Shown here one piece after another: positions 26,005 to 34,414 of a stretch of DNA of 64,000 bases. Each line of letters opens with the position of its first letter. The first letter of the stretch is position 1. The notes under the pieces were generated by a model. That model did no database searches, was not told the DNA's origin, and saw only the letters and a program-made list of their open reading frames with translations. A program made the translations under genes and the position numbers. Source of the stretch: Lachnospiraceae bacterium (GTDB taxonomy: Bacteria > Bacillota > Clostridia > Lachnospirales > Lachnospiraceae); NCBI GenBank assembly GCA_028689585.1, contig JAQVCW010000012.1:49011-113010 (forward strand), read 5' to 3'.

Positions 26005-27699
26005 ATGACATATACACCTCTGCCAATTGGGATCGATGATTTTGAAAAGATACGTGCGGGAGAATACTACTATATAGATAAGTCATGTTTGATCAAAGAA
26101 CTGCTGGATAAAAAAGGGGAAGTGAATCTGTTTACCCGCCCAAGACGTTTTGGGAAAACATTGAATATAAGTATGCTGAAATATTTCTTTGAGGTTCCGG
26201 AGAAAGGGAAGAGCAATAAAAACCTTTTTAATGGTCTTAAGATTATGTCTGCAGGAGAAAAATACACGAAAGAGCAGGAACAGTATCCTGTAATCATGCT
26301 GACGTTAAAGTCTGCAAAACAGCCGGATTTTGACATGGCTTATGCCAGCCTGGCAGATGATATCGGGCGGGAATATGACAGACATAATATCATTTTACAG
26401 TCAGAGGAAATCTCGGAAGCCGATAAAGAAAAATTTATACGAATCAGAGATCAGAAGGCACAGCGGATAGATTATGCAAAGTCTCTTTTGTTTTTGTCAC
26501 AATGTCTGGAAAAATATTATAGAAAAAAGACCGTTATTTTGATAGATGAATATGATGTACCACTTGAAAATGCATATTATTCGGGTTTTTATGATGAAAT
26601 GACAGGTTTTGTCCGTTCCCTGTTTGAATCGGGCCTGAAGTCAAACCCTTTTCTGGAATTTGCAGTGATTACCGGCTGTCTTCGTATCAGCAAGGAAAGT
26701 ATCTTTACCGGGCTGAATAATCTGAAAATCATTTCCATATTAAGCGAAGAATATGGGGAATACTTTGGATTTGTGGAACCGGAAGTGAGGGAGATGCTTC
26801 GCTTTTATGGCAGGGAAGCGCAGATGGACATAGTGAGAAAATGGTATGATGGCTACTGCTTTGGGAATACAGAGGTTTATAATCCGTGGAGTGTTATCAA
26901 TTATACAGAAAAGCTCTATGTAAATGAAAAGGCATTTCCAACGACAGCGTGGTCTAATTCCAGTTCCAACAGCATCGTAAAGGATCTTATTTACCATGCC
27001 AGTGAAGGGGTGAAGGATGAGATAGAGCTTCTTGTAAACGGCGAAGTGATCGAAAAACCAGTTCACGAGGATATCACTTACGAAGACATTCACAAATCAG
27101 AGGATAACCTTTGGAATTTCCTGTTTTTTACAGGTTATCTGAAACTGAATTCCATTCGCATGGAAAATGTGAGCCGGTATATTACGATGTCTATACCAAA
27201 TTATGAATTGCTTTATATTTATGAGAATACAATCAAAGGATGGTTTCGCGAAAGCATAGAGGGGGAAGACCTTACCGTGATGTATCAGGCGATACTTGAC
27301 GGAGATACAGACCTTTTTCAGAAGGAGCTGGAAAAGCAACTGCAGAAGACTATCAGTTATATGGATAACAAAGAAGCATTTTATCATGGCTTTTTACTGG
27401 GAGTTTTTGCGCAGATGAAAGGATATCGGATCAAGTCTAATCGGGAATCAGGATTGGGAAGATATGATATCTGTATCTACAATCTGAATGTGCGAAAACC
27501 GGTTATTTTGTTGGAACTGAAGATGGCGAATGATTATCGAAAGCTTAGTACCGCCTGTGATAAAGCTTTGGAGCAGATAGAAGAAAAGCAGTATGGCAAT
27601 GAACTGGCGAAGGACGGATACACAGAGGTTATTTGTTATGGTATTGGATTCTATAAAAAGCAGGTGCAGATTAAGATAGAGAGAAGAAAGTTGAGATGA
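26005..27699 (+). CDS. AAA-ATPase-like protein with PD-(D/E)XK nuclease domain (DUF1703 type)
   Basis: 564 residues. The N-terminus, PIGIDDFEKIRAGEYYYIDK then FTRPRRFGKTLNISML, is the hallmark of the AAA-ATPase_like family, with Walker B ILIDEYDVPLENA. The C-terminal part (about 465-550) holds a PDDEXK_9 core: GRYDICIY...VILLELK. The family is abundant and variable in gut anaerobes and has no firm function. Mobility or defence roles have been suggested from its distribution. It is flanked on both sides by GGGGACGGTTC repeats. GGAGG precedes the ATG. Confidence 0.88.
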   Translation: MTYTPLPIGIDDFEKIRAGEYYYIDKSCLIKELLDKKGEVNLFTRPRRFGKTLNISMLKYFFEVPEKGKSNKNLFNGLKIMSAGEKYTKEQEQYPVIMLTLKSAKQPDFDMAYASLADDIGREYDRHNIILQSEEISEADKEKFIRIRDQKAQRIDYAKSLLFLSQCLEKYYRKKTVILIDEYDVPLENAYYSGFYDEMTGFVRSLFESGLKSNPFLEFAVITGCLRISKESIFTGLNNLKIISILSEEYGEYFGFVEPEVREMLRFYGREAQMDIVRKWYDGYCFGNTEVYNPWSVINYTEKLYVNEKAFPTTAWSNSSSNSIVKDLIYHASEGVKDEIELLVNGEVIEKPVHEDITYEDIHKSEDNLWNFLFFTGYLKLNSIRMENVSRYITMSIPNYELLYIYENTIKGWFRESIEGEDLTVMYQAILDGDTDLFQKELEKQLQKTISYMDNKEAFYHGFLLGVFAQMKGYRIKSNRESGLGRYDICIYNLNVRKPVILLELKMANDYRKLSTACDKALEQIEEKQYGNELAKDGYTEVICYGIGFYKKQVQIKIERRKLR

Positions 27700-27704
27700 G
27701 GCCG

Positions 27705-27755
27705 GGGGGACGGTTCTTCTGCCAAGCCTTTGGCTTGGCAGAAGAACCGTCCCCC
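27705..27755. terminator. Perfect GGGGGACGGTTC hairpin, bidirectional terminator position
   Basis: A 24-bp stem (27705-27728 with 27732-27755) around TTT, beginning GGGGGACGGTTCTTCTGCC. It lies between two convergent genes, its right end next to the MarR stop. There is no U-tract, so termination would rely on stem strength. Confidence 0.75.
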
Positions 27756-28175
27756 TCACACGCAAAGCTGATTTGCATTTTCCGCTACGGTTTCCACCAG
27801 CTCACAAAAATTATGTTTTTCCAGATCGGATAAATTCGCGGTCACTTCTTCCACCCAGTCCATTTGGATTTTTCGGGCCTGTGGTACCAACTGCATGGCT
27901 TTATCCGTCAGGGTTACAATATAGGAACGGATATCGTCCGGATCGGTGGATTTTGTGATCAGCCCATCGCTTTCCAGGCGCACCAGCATTTTGGCAACTG
28001 TACTTTTATCCATATCTAATTTTCTGCACATTTCAATTTGTGATAAATGCTCATACTCAGACAGACAGAAGAGAAACATTGCTTTGGTGCTGGTAAGAGA
28101 GAGCTCTTTTAATCTTGTATTCAAATTCATCTGCATTTTTCGGAACAAAGTTGAAATCCCTTTTGGTAAATCCAT
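27756..28175 (-). CDS. MarR-family transcriptional regulator
   Basis: 139 residues. The winged helix reads HLSQIEMCRKLDMDKSTVAKMLVRLESDGLI followed by the wing DPDDIRSYIVTLTDKA. It is divergent from the MATE efflux gene, and the shared region contains four RTTG-N6-CAAY palindromes that are good operator candidates. The likely job is ligand-relieved repression of efflux and of itself. GGGAGCG about 10 bases before ATG 28175 (minus strand) is the ribosome site. Confidence 0.9.
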   Translation of the reverse strand: MDLPKGISTLFRKMQMNLNTRLKELSLTSTKAMFLFCLSEYEHLSQIEMCRKLDMDKSTVAKMLVRLESDGLITKSTDPDDIRSYIVTLTDKAMQLVPQARKIQMDWVEEVTANLSDLEKHNFCELVETVAENANQLCV

Positions 28176-28217
28176 TGTGATACGCTCCCTTCTGGTGTGA
28201 CAACGCTACGGATCATG

Positions 28218-28264
28218 GTTGGTGAGACAACTAATATGCGGCTGTTTATGGTTGGCCTGACAAT
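28218..28264. promoter_or_regulatory. Two MarR-operator-like palindromes near the marR start
   Basis: GTTGGTGAGACAAC (28218-28231) and GTTGGCCTGACAAT (28251-28264) share the pattern RTTG-N6-CAAY with two sites across the divergent region. Centres are 33 bp apart. Confidence 0.6.
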
Positions 28265-28384
28265 CGCCATACTATAATTGTCATTGACCTGAATATCGAC
28301 CGAATTTGGATTGGTATTAGATTAATAAGGAATAGTATAGAGAATTTCGCCGGATTTGTCAACCGATATTTCAACAAATAAAGG

Positions 28385-28413
28385 GTTGACAATTGATAAA
28401 GACAATATTATAC
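28385..28413 (+). promoter_or_regulatory. Sigma-A promoter of the MATE efflux gene
   Basis: TTGACA (28385-28390), 17-bp spacer, TATACT (28408-28413). Near-consensus. The transcript would start about 28420, inside the third operator-like palindrome. Confidence 0.85.
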
Positions 28414-28414
28414 T

Positions 28415-28483
28415 AATTGGCACACCAACAAAAAACACCCTTGCGAGGGTGCAAAATTTTATTTATAAAGTTGGCTTACCAAC
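28415..28483 (+). promoter_or_regulatory. Leader of the MATE gene: two operator-like palindromes and a hairpin
   Basis: ATTGGCACACCAAC (28415-28428) and GTTGGCTTACCAAC (28470-28483) repeat the RTTG-N6-CAAY pattern. Between them CACCCT-TTGCG-AGGGTG (28435-28451) forms a hairpin followed by CAAAATTTTATTT, which could act as a weak attenuator. Confidence 0.6.
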
Positions 28484-28505
28484 AAAAAGGAGGAACTATA
28501 AGATT

Positions 28506-29894
28506 ATGGAACAGACAAAGGACAACTCTTACTTTGCTACAGCGCCGATTGGCAGGCTGATTGCTAAATTTGCAATTCCGACCTGCCTGTCATTGATCGT
28601 TGTGGCGCTTTACAACATTGTGGATCAGATCTTTATCGGACAGGGTGTTGGCTATTTGGGAAATGGCGCAACCAGCGTTATTTTTCCCTTTACCTGTGCA
28701 GCTTCGGCCCTGGCATTACTTGTGGGAGACGGAGCAGCTTCTTTTTTGAGCCTGAAACTGGGCGAAAATAATAAAAAGGATGCAGCAAGAGGCGTGGGAA
28801 ATGCAATTACGGTGCTTGTGATACTGGGAGTTTTGCTTCTGATCGTTGGCCTTGCAGCTCTTCAGCCGCTTTCCAGAGTGTTTGGAGCTACTGATACATT
28901 GATGCCATACGTACTTGACTATGGCTATCCAATTATCATCGGTCTGCCGTTTTTAGTAATACTTACAGGGCTGAACTCGATAATCCGTGCGGACGGAAGT
29001 CCTAAATTCGCAATGCTGACTATGCTCACCGGAGCGGTGATTAACTGTATTCTGGATCCGCTTTTTATCTTTGTATTTCACTGGGGCGTTTGGGGCGCAG
29101 GAGTCGCAACCGCAGTGGGGCAGGTGATTTCATTTATCATATCAATCGTATATCTGTTTCACTGTAAAAATGTAAAACTGGACAAACACGGATTTGCACC
29201 AAAAGCAAGGATCGTAACGAGTGTATTGAAATTGGGCGTTTCCAGTTTTATCACACAGATATCCATTGTAATTGTTGTAATCCTCTCCAACAATCTTCTG
29301 ACAAAGTATGGGGCATCCTCAAAGTACGGTGCAGAAATTCCACTGACGGCAATCGGTATTGTCATGAAGATCAACCAGATTCTGGTGGCGCTGCTGGTGG
29401 GAATCGCGGCCGGTGCACAGCCGATCGTCGGCTATAACTATGGGGCAGGGAAATTTGACCGGGTGAAGAAAACATTTACACTCTCTGTTGTAATAGCGGC
29501 AGTGGTAGGTGCGGTTGGCTTCCTGCTGTTTGAATTCTGTCCCCAGGTTCTGGTAAATATTTTTGGCTCAGATGGAGAACTTTATATGGAATTCTGCGTG
29601 AAGAGTTTCCGTATTTTCCTGTGCTTTTGTATTCTGACGAGTTTCCAGATTGTTTCCGGAATATTTCTGCAGGCAATCGGTCAGCCGGTCAAGGCAGCAA
29701 TCGTATCTCTGTCGAGACAGATTATTTTCTTTATACCGGCAGTTCTGATCCTTCCTCATTTCATGGGAGTAGATGGAATTCTTTGGGCGGCACCAGTGGG
29801 AGATGGCTTGTCATTCATTGTTTCTATCTTCTTTATTTTCGGAGAGATGCGCAAATTAAATAAAAATGTGAAACAAAGCCAGATTAACGCATAG
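28506..29894 (+). CDS. MATE-family multidrug efflux transporter
   Basis: 462 residues, twelve membrane helices. The start APIGRLIAKFAIPTCLSLIVVALYNIVDQIFIGQGVG and the mid-protein AGAQPIVGYNYGAGKFDRV are typical of the MATE/MepA branch. It would export cationic drugs using an ion gradient. The frame is open from 28356, but AAGGAGG at 28487-28493 and the promoter at 28385 place translation at ATG 28506. The divergent MarR gene and palindromes suggest inducible expression. Confidence 0.92.
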   Translation: MEQTKDNSYFATAPIGRLIAKFAIPTCLSLIVVALYNIVDQIFIGQGVGYLGNGATSVIFPFTCAASALALLVGDGAASFLSLKLGENNKKDAARGVGNAITVLVILGVLLLIVGLAALQPLSRVFGATDTLMPYVLDYGYPIIIGLPFLVILTGLNSIIRADGSPKFAMLTMLTGAVINCILDPLFIFVFHWGVWGAGVATAVGQVISFIISIVYLFHCKNVKLDKHGFAPKARIVTSVLKLGVSSFITQISIVIVVILSNNLLTKYGASSKYGAEIPLTAIGIVMKINQILVALLVGIAAGAQPIVGYNYGAGKFDRVKKTFTLSVVIAAVVGAVGFLLFEFCPQVLVNIFGSDGELYMEFCVKSFRIFLCFCILTSFQIVSGIFLQAIGQPVKAAIVSLSRQIIFFIPAVLILPHFMGVDGILWAAPVGDGLSFIVSIFFIFGEMRKLNKNVKQSQINA

Positions 29895-29960
29895 TCAAAT
29901 TATCTAAAAAAAAGATAAGCTTCTCACTTCTATAGAGGGTGAGTGTCCAATCTCCGTCCA

Positions 29961-30063
29961 GGATAAAGCCTCCGGCGGATTGCAGAGCGGCTTAGTTGAA
30001 TTATGTCAGCAAAGCCGGTGAGCCGCTCGCAGCAAGTACGCCAAAGCGTGCTGGAACTTGAAG
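29961..30063. repeat. GATTGCAGAG...CAAGnACGC structured repeat, copy A
   Basis: GGATTGCAGAGCGGCT pairs with AGCCGCTCGC, then CAAGTACGCCAAAGCGTGCT forms a second hairpin. Copies lie at 35241-35327 and 41903-41972. The rest of the gap 29895-30261 contains a partial duplicate of the start (GATAAAGCCTCCGG at 29962 and 30063) and no gene. Confidence 0.75.
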
Positions 30064-30261
30064 ATAAAGCCTCCGGTGAAGTGCGGAGAGGCAGAATTTC
30101 TCCAAAATCAAAACCGAAGAAAAACGAAAGATCAGGATTTGACTTTTGATGCAGGAAAAACGGTATAGAAGGGGCAATTCAGTCAATAATGGAATAAATA
30201 AACATTTTAGCAAAAACAGCGAAGAGTGTGTCAAGTTTCCCATGAAAACTTGATATATAGT

Positions 30262-30306
30262 GTCAGCCCCTTTGCCGAAGGCAAATTTAGGATGGGCTGA
30301 TGTTCC
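30262..30306 (+). repeat. 45-nt palindromic leader element, copy 2 (before cfa)
   Basis: GTCAGCCCC TTTGC, loop CGAAG, GCAAA TTTAGGA TGGGCTGA, then TGTTCC. It ends 15 bases before the cfa start and abuts the ribosome site GGGAGG. Confidence 0.85.
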
Positions 30307-30321
30307 GGAGAGGGAGGTATC

Positions 30322-31509
30322 ATGTTAAAAGTTGAAGAATTAGCGGAAGAAAAAGCGATGGTGAAATTTCTTGAGCGGTTCGATGAGAATCCATTTGTCA
30401 TTCAGTTTAAGGATCACCGGTATTCCATCGGTGAAGGAGATCCGGTATTTACTGTTAAATTGAAGGAGGCAGTCCCGATAGCGGAGCTCTTGAAGAGCAC
30501 GTCATTGGCGCTGGGAGAAGCTTATATGCGGGGGGATCTGGAGGTTGAAGGAAATCTTTATGAGGCACTGGATCATTTTCTGGGGCAGATGGGGAAATTC
30601 TCCACCGATCAAAAAGCGCTGAAAAAGCTGATGTTTACCTCGATCACGAAGAGCAGCCAAAAACAGGAGGTAGCCAGCCACTACGATATCGGAAATGATT
30701 TTTACAAGCTGTGGCTGGATAAAACACTGAGTTATTCCTGCGGATATTTTTTACGGGAAGACGATACTCTTTACCAGGCTCAGCTAAATAAGATCGACCA
30801 CACGTTGAAAAAGCTGTATTTAAAAGAGGGAATGTCTCTGCTGGATATTGGCTGCGGATGGGGGTATCTGCTGATCGAGGCTGCAAAAAAATATAAAATC
30901 CATGGAACCGGAATTACACTGAGTGAAGAACAGTACAAAGAATTCCAAAAACGAATAGAGGAAGAGGACCTGCAGGAGTATCTGACGGTCGAACTGATGG
31001 ACTACCGGGATCTGCCGAAATACGGCCGGCAGTTTGACCGCATTGTGAGCATCGGAATGTTAGAGCATGTCGGCCGCGATCATTACCGGCTGTATATGGA
31101 ATGTGCCAATCAGGTCTTGAAACCGGGCGGAATATTCCTGCTGCATTTTATCAGCGCCCTTCAGGAACACCCTGGCGATTCCTGGATCAAGAAGTATATA
31201 TTCCCGGGCGGAGTTGTTCCAAGTCTGCGTGAAATGATATCCTGTATGGGAGACTTCAATTTCCATACGCTGGATGTTGAAAATCTGCGTCTTCATTATA
31301 ACCGTACACTCTTAAAGTGGCTGAAAAATTTTGAAGAGAATCTGGGAGAAATCCGCAAAATGTTTGATGAAACTTTTATTCGCATGTGGAGATTGTACCT
31401 GAGCGCCTGTGCAGCAACGTTTCACAATGGGATCATTGATGTCCACCAGATCCTGATGACAAAAGGGGTGAATAATGACCTGCCGTCAATTCGGTGGTAC
31501 AATGACTGA
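30322..31509 (+). CDS. cfa: Cyclopropane-fatty-acyl-phospholipid synthase
   Basis: 395 residues, standard length. The SAM-binding motif is LDIGCGWGYLLIEA with GITLSEEQ. Other family marks are SHYDIGNDFYKLWLD, YSCGYF, SIGMLEHVG and the late MWRLYLSACAATF. It transfers a methylene group from SAM to double bonds of membrane phospholipids, which hardens the membrane against acid and solvents. GGGAGG precedes the ATG. The leader carries the 45-nt repeat, so post-transcriptional regulation is possible. Confidence 0.95.
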   Translation: MLKVEELAEEKAMVKFLERFDENPFVIQFKDHRYSIGEGDPVFTVKLKEAVPIAELLKSTSLALGEAYMRGDLEVEGNLYEALDHFLGQMGKFSTDQKALKKLMFTSITKSSQKQEVASHYDIGNDFYKLWLDKTLSYSCGYFLREDDTLYQAQLNKIDHTLKKLYLKEGMSLLDIGCGWGYLLIEAAKKYKIHGTGITLSEEQYKEFQKRIEEEDLQEYLTVELMDYRDLPKYGRQFDRIVSIGMLEHVGRDHYRLYMECANQVLKPGGIFLLHFISALQEHPGDSWIKKYIFPGGVVPSLREMISCMGDFNFHTLDVENLRLHYNRTLLKWLKNFEENLGEIRKMFDETFIRMWRLYLSACAATFHNGIIDVHQILMTKGVNNDLPSIRWYND

Positions 31510-31545
31510 GGAAGCAGAATGGATCAAACTTTTGAATAACCTTAT

Positions 31546-31596
31546 GCACTTTGTGCATGTGTGCCGTACGCTTACTGCGTAAGCCAGGCATATTAT
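31546..31596 (+). repeat. Double hairpin ahead of the cytidylate-kinase-like gene
   Basis: ATGCAC/GTGCAT around TTT, then TGCC..GGCA enclosing GCTTAC-TGC-GTAAGC. It sits just before the ribosome site GGGAGG, the same position as the 45-nt leader repeats, but its sequence is unrelated. Confidence 0.55.
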
Positions 31597-31616
31597 ATGA
31601 ATGGGAGGAATGAAGG

Positions 31617-32228
31617 ATGAAGCATGTTATAATTACAGTAGGCAGAGAGTTTGGCAGTGGCGGACGTGCAGTGGCAGAGCAACTGGCGGAAAAACTGGGG
31701 ATAAAATGCTACGATAAAGAACTGCTGACGCTGACAGCAAAGAAAAGCGGTTTTTCTGAAAAATTCATACAGGAAAATGAGGAGAAGAAAACAGACAGCT
31801 TTCTGTTTAATCTTGTGATGGGGATCAGCAGTCAGACATCGAATCTCACAGGAACACAGCCTCTTTCTGTGCAGCTTTATATGGAAGAATTCAAGATCAT
31901 CAAAGAGACAGCAGAAAAAGAGTCCTGTGTATTTGTGGGAAGATGTGCGGATTATGTACTGCGGGACAGAAAGGACGTACTTAGCGTCTTTATCATGGCA
32001 CCCATGAAATCCAGAATCACCAGAATTATGGACAAATATGGCATAGGGGAGAAAGAGGCATCGGAAAAGATACTCAAAACGGATAAGGAGAGAGCAAGCT
32101 ATTATAACTATTACTCTGATCGGAAATGGGGAAAAGCAAATACGTATCAGTTGTGCATTGATACAAGTGAAATCGGAATTGATGGGGCGGTGGAAATGAT
32201 CCAGTCCTATCTGGAAAAGTGGAAATAA
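31617..32228 (+). CDS. Cytidylate kinase-like protein
   Basis: 203 residues. The P-loop reads ITVGREFGSGGRAVAEQLAEKL, followed by CYDKELL, as in the Cytidylate_kin_2 family. CVFVGRCADYVL and the RxxRI-containing region MAPMKSRITRIMDKYG also fit. Relatives are annotated cytidylate kinase-like but most lack demonstrated activity, and the true Cmk is usually encoded elsewhere. It is probably a nucleotide kinase or regulatory P-loop protein. GGGAGG precedes the ATG. Confidence 0.85.
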   Translation: MKHVIITVGREFGSGGRAVAEQLAEKLGIKCYDKELLTLTAKKSGFSEKFIQENEEKKTDSFLFNLVMGISSQTSNLTGTQPLSVQLYMEEFKIIKETAEKESCVFVGRCADYVLRDRKDVLSVFIMAPMKSRITRIMDKYGIGEKEASEKILKTDKERASYYNYYSDRKWGKANTYQLCIDTSEIGIDGAVEMIQSYLEKWK

Positions 32229-32288
32229 AAAAAGGTCCTTTTGGTCAGTTACTTTTTCTGGTGTGAGTATGCTACAATAGAGGGAACT

Positions 32289-32358
32289 GGGGACGGTTCT
32301 TTTGCCCTGGGGGACGGTTCTTTTGTCCAGCCAAAGGCGGGACAAAAGAACCGTCCCC
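32289..32358. repeat. GGGGACGGTTCTTTTG repeat with hairpin in the clostripain leader
   Basis: One direct unit (32289-32305) is followed by a unit at 32310 that pairs with the inverted copy GGACAAAAGAACCGTCCCC ending at 32358. It sits between a possible -10 (TACAAT, about 32273) and the gene start at 32386, so the hairpin would be in the messenger leader. Confidence 0.85.
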
Positions 32359-32385
32359 AGCCCCACAGAAAAAGGAGAGAACGGG

Positions 32386-34353
32386 ATGAAAAATAAAAGC
32401 AAATTACTGTCGATGACCTGCCTGGCAGGTGCACTTACTCTTAGCTGCTGTCTTGGAAATGGACAGATGGCTGTGGCATCGGAAACGAACTATAACTGGC
32501 TGATCTATGTATACCTGTGCGGCAGCGATCTGGAGAGCCAGGGTGGCATGGCAACCATGGATCTGATGGAGATGATGGCGGCTGAATTGGATGATACGGC
32601 GGCTTTTTATGTCCAGACCGGAGGCGCTGCTGCCTGGGACAATGATGTGGTCAGTGCAGATGCTTCGGAACGGTATCTGGTCACGGAGAATGATATTTAT
32701 ATGCTGGAACAGCTAGAGAGCGAGAATATGGGCGAGGCTTCTGTTCTGGCGGAGTTTATCCAGTCAGGTCAGGAGAACATTTCAGCTTCCCATACCGGGC
32801 TGATTTTCTGGGATCATGGAAGCGGAAGCATTAATGGCGTCTGCTTTGACGAAAATTATGACTATGACAGTCTTTCGCTGGATGAGATCTCTTCTTCACT
32901 GTCTCAGGTACAGCCTTTTGATTTCATTGGCTTTGATGCCTGCCTGATGTCCACGGTGGAAACTGCGGTTACGCTGGCACCCTATGCGGATTATATGATC
33001 GCATCGGAAGAAACGGAGCCGGGTTACGGATGGGATTATGCCTCGCTGGGAGCGCAGCTGATGGCAGAAGACTGGGAAGATGTAGAAGCATTGGGGAAGG
33101 TGATCTGTGACGGATTTTACGCCGCATGTGAAGAGATTGATTCTGAAAGTCTGGCTACGTTATCCGTTACGAAGCTGAGTGAAATGGAAAATGTAGTGTC
33201 TGCACTGGAAGACGCAGCCGGAGAGATGAAGGACAGCGTGGAAAATATAGTTTCCTATGGAGAAATTTCCAAGGGAATTGCAAAAGCGGAAAACTATGGA
33301 GGAAACAACAATTCCGAAGGTTATACCAATATGGTAGATCTGGGAGATATGATGAACCAGATAGCGGATACCGTTCCGGGGGCAGAAGCGGTGCTGTCTG
33401 CGCTGGAGGAGGCAGTAGTCTATCAGGTAAACGGACAGGGACGTTCCATGGCGACCGGACTTTCTATTTATTATCCGCTCAGTGTGCAGGGCTCTCAGGA
33501 ACTGCAGGTATTTGAAGCTTCGAATCCCAGCGGAAACTATGTGGAATTTGTAAAAAGCGTGGTCTATGGAGCAGCCACCGGTGATCTGGAGACGAGCGGC
33601 GGGGATCATATCTGGTCTATGAGTATGGATACTCTGGATGAAGCCGTACAGGAGGAAAGCTATACTTCTTCTATTTCGTTTGCAGAGGAACCTTATATCA
33701 ACGAGGATGACTATTATACATTTACGCTAAGCGAAGACAGTCTGGATTACGTCCAGTCCGTTCAGCTTTCTCTCTTTCAGCAGTTTGAAGAAGAGGAACC
33801 GCTCTATTATCTTGGAAATGACAACAATGTAATCATGGACTGGGATACTGGTTCAGTTACGGATAATTTTGGCGGAACATGGCCGGCACTTCCGGATGGC
33901 CAGGAACTGATGTTTTATATTTTGAATGAGACAGATGATTATACCTTATATTCAGCACCGATTCTCTTAAATGGAGAAGAAATGAGCCTTCGTTTTATGT
34001 GGGTATGGGATGATTCGCAGGCGGAAGACAGTGACGGCAGATTTATGATTGTGGGAGTCTGGGAAGGTATTGATGATGAGACCGGCGCAGCAGGCCGGGA
34101 GCCGATATCCGTATCCGAAGGGGATACGATTGTGCCGCTGTACTATGGTTTAGAAGCAGACGAAGATGATCTGGAGGACTACACCGGTGCGGAATACGTA
34201 GTGGAAGACGGCTGGGGCATAGAAGACCGGCAGCTTCCGGAAGGCACTTATCTGTATGCCTTCGAAATCGTGGATATTTTTGGTCAGTCTACAGACACTG
34301 AATTCGTGGCATTCTATGTGGATGAAAATGGGGATGTGGAGATGCTGGGATAA
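32386..34353 (+). CDS. Clostripain-family cysteine peptidase (C11), secreted
   Basis: 655 residues from ATG 32386 (AAAGGAGAG upstream; the frame is open from 32302 only through the repeat). N-terminal signal peptide (about 1-32) contains LTLSCC, a poor lipobox. The C11 catalytic pair is present: His144 in FWDHGSG and Cys186 in GFDACLMS. The C-terminal half (about 400-655) is an acidic beta-rich region with no recognised domain. It probably cleaves after Arg or Lys outside the cell, like clostripain. Substrate unknown. Confidence 0.9.
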   Translation: MKNKSKLLSMTCLAGALTLSCCLGNGQMAVASETNYNWLIYVYLCGSDLESQGGMATMDLMEMMAAELDDTAAFYVQTGGAAAWDNDVVSADASERYLVTENDIYMLEQLESENMGEASVLAEFIQSGQENISASHTGLIFWDHGSGSINGVCFDENYDYDSLSLDEISSSLSQVQPFDFIGFDACLMSTVETAVTLAPYADYMIASEETEPGYGWDYASLGAQLMAEDWEDVEALGKVICDGFYAACEEIDSESLATLSVTKLSEMENVVSALEDAAGEMKDSVENIVSYGEISKGIAKAENYGGNNNSEGYTNMVDLGDMMNQIADTVPGAEAVLSALEEAVVYQVNGQGRSMATGLSIYYPLSVQGSQELQVFEASNPSGNYVEFVKSVVYGAATGDLETSGGDHIWSMSMDTLDEAVQEESYTSSISFAEEPYINEDDYYTFTLSEDSLDYVQSVQLSLFQQFEEEEPLYYLGNDNNVIMDWDTGSVTDNFGGTWPALPDGQELMFYILNETDDYTLYSAPILLNGEEMSLRFMWVWDDSQAEDSDGRFMIVGVWEGIDDETGAAGREPISVSEGDTIVPLYYGLEADEDDLEDYTGAEYVVEDGWGIEDRQLPEGTYLYAFEIVDIFGQSTDTEFVAFYVDENGDVEMLG

Positions 34354-34360
34354 GAGATGA

Positions 34361-34413
34361 GAGGGGGACGGTTCCCCCCACCCAAGAACCGTCCCCCTCA
34401 AAGAACCGTCCCC
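34361..34413. terminator. GAGGGGGACGGTTC hairpin between convergent genes
   Basis: GAGGGGGACGGTTC (34361-34374) pairs with GAACCGTCCCCCTC (34386-34399). A further inverted unit follows to about 34413. It terminates the clostripain gene and the convergent dppA. Confidence 0.8.
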
Positions 34414-34414
34414 C

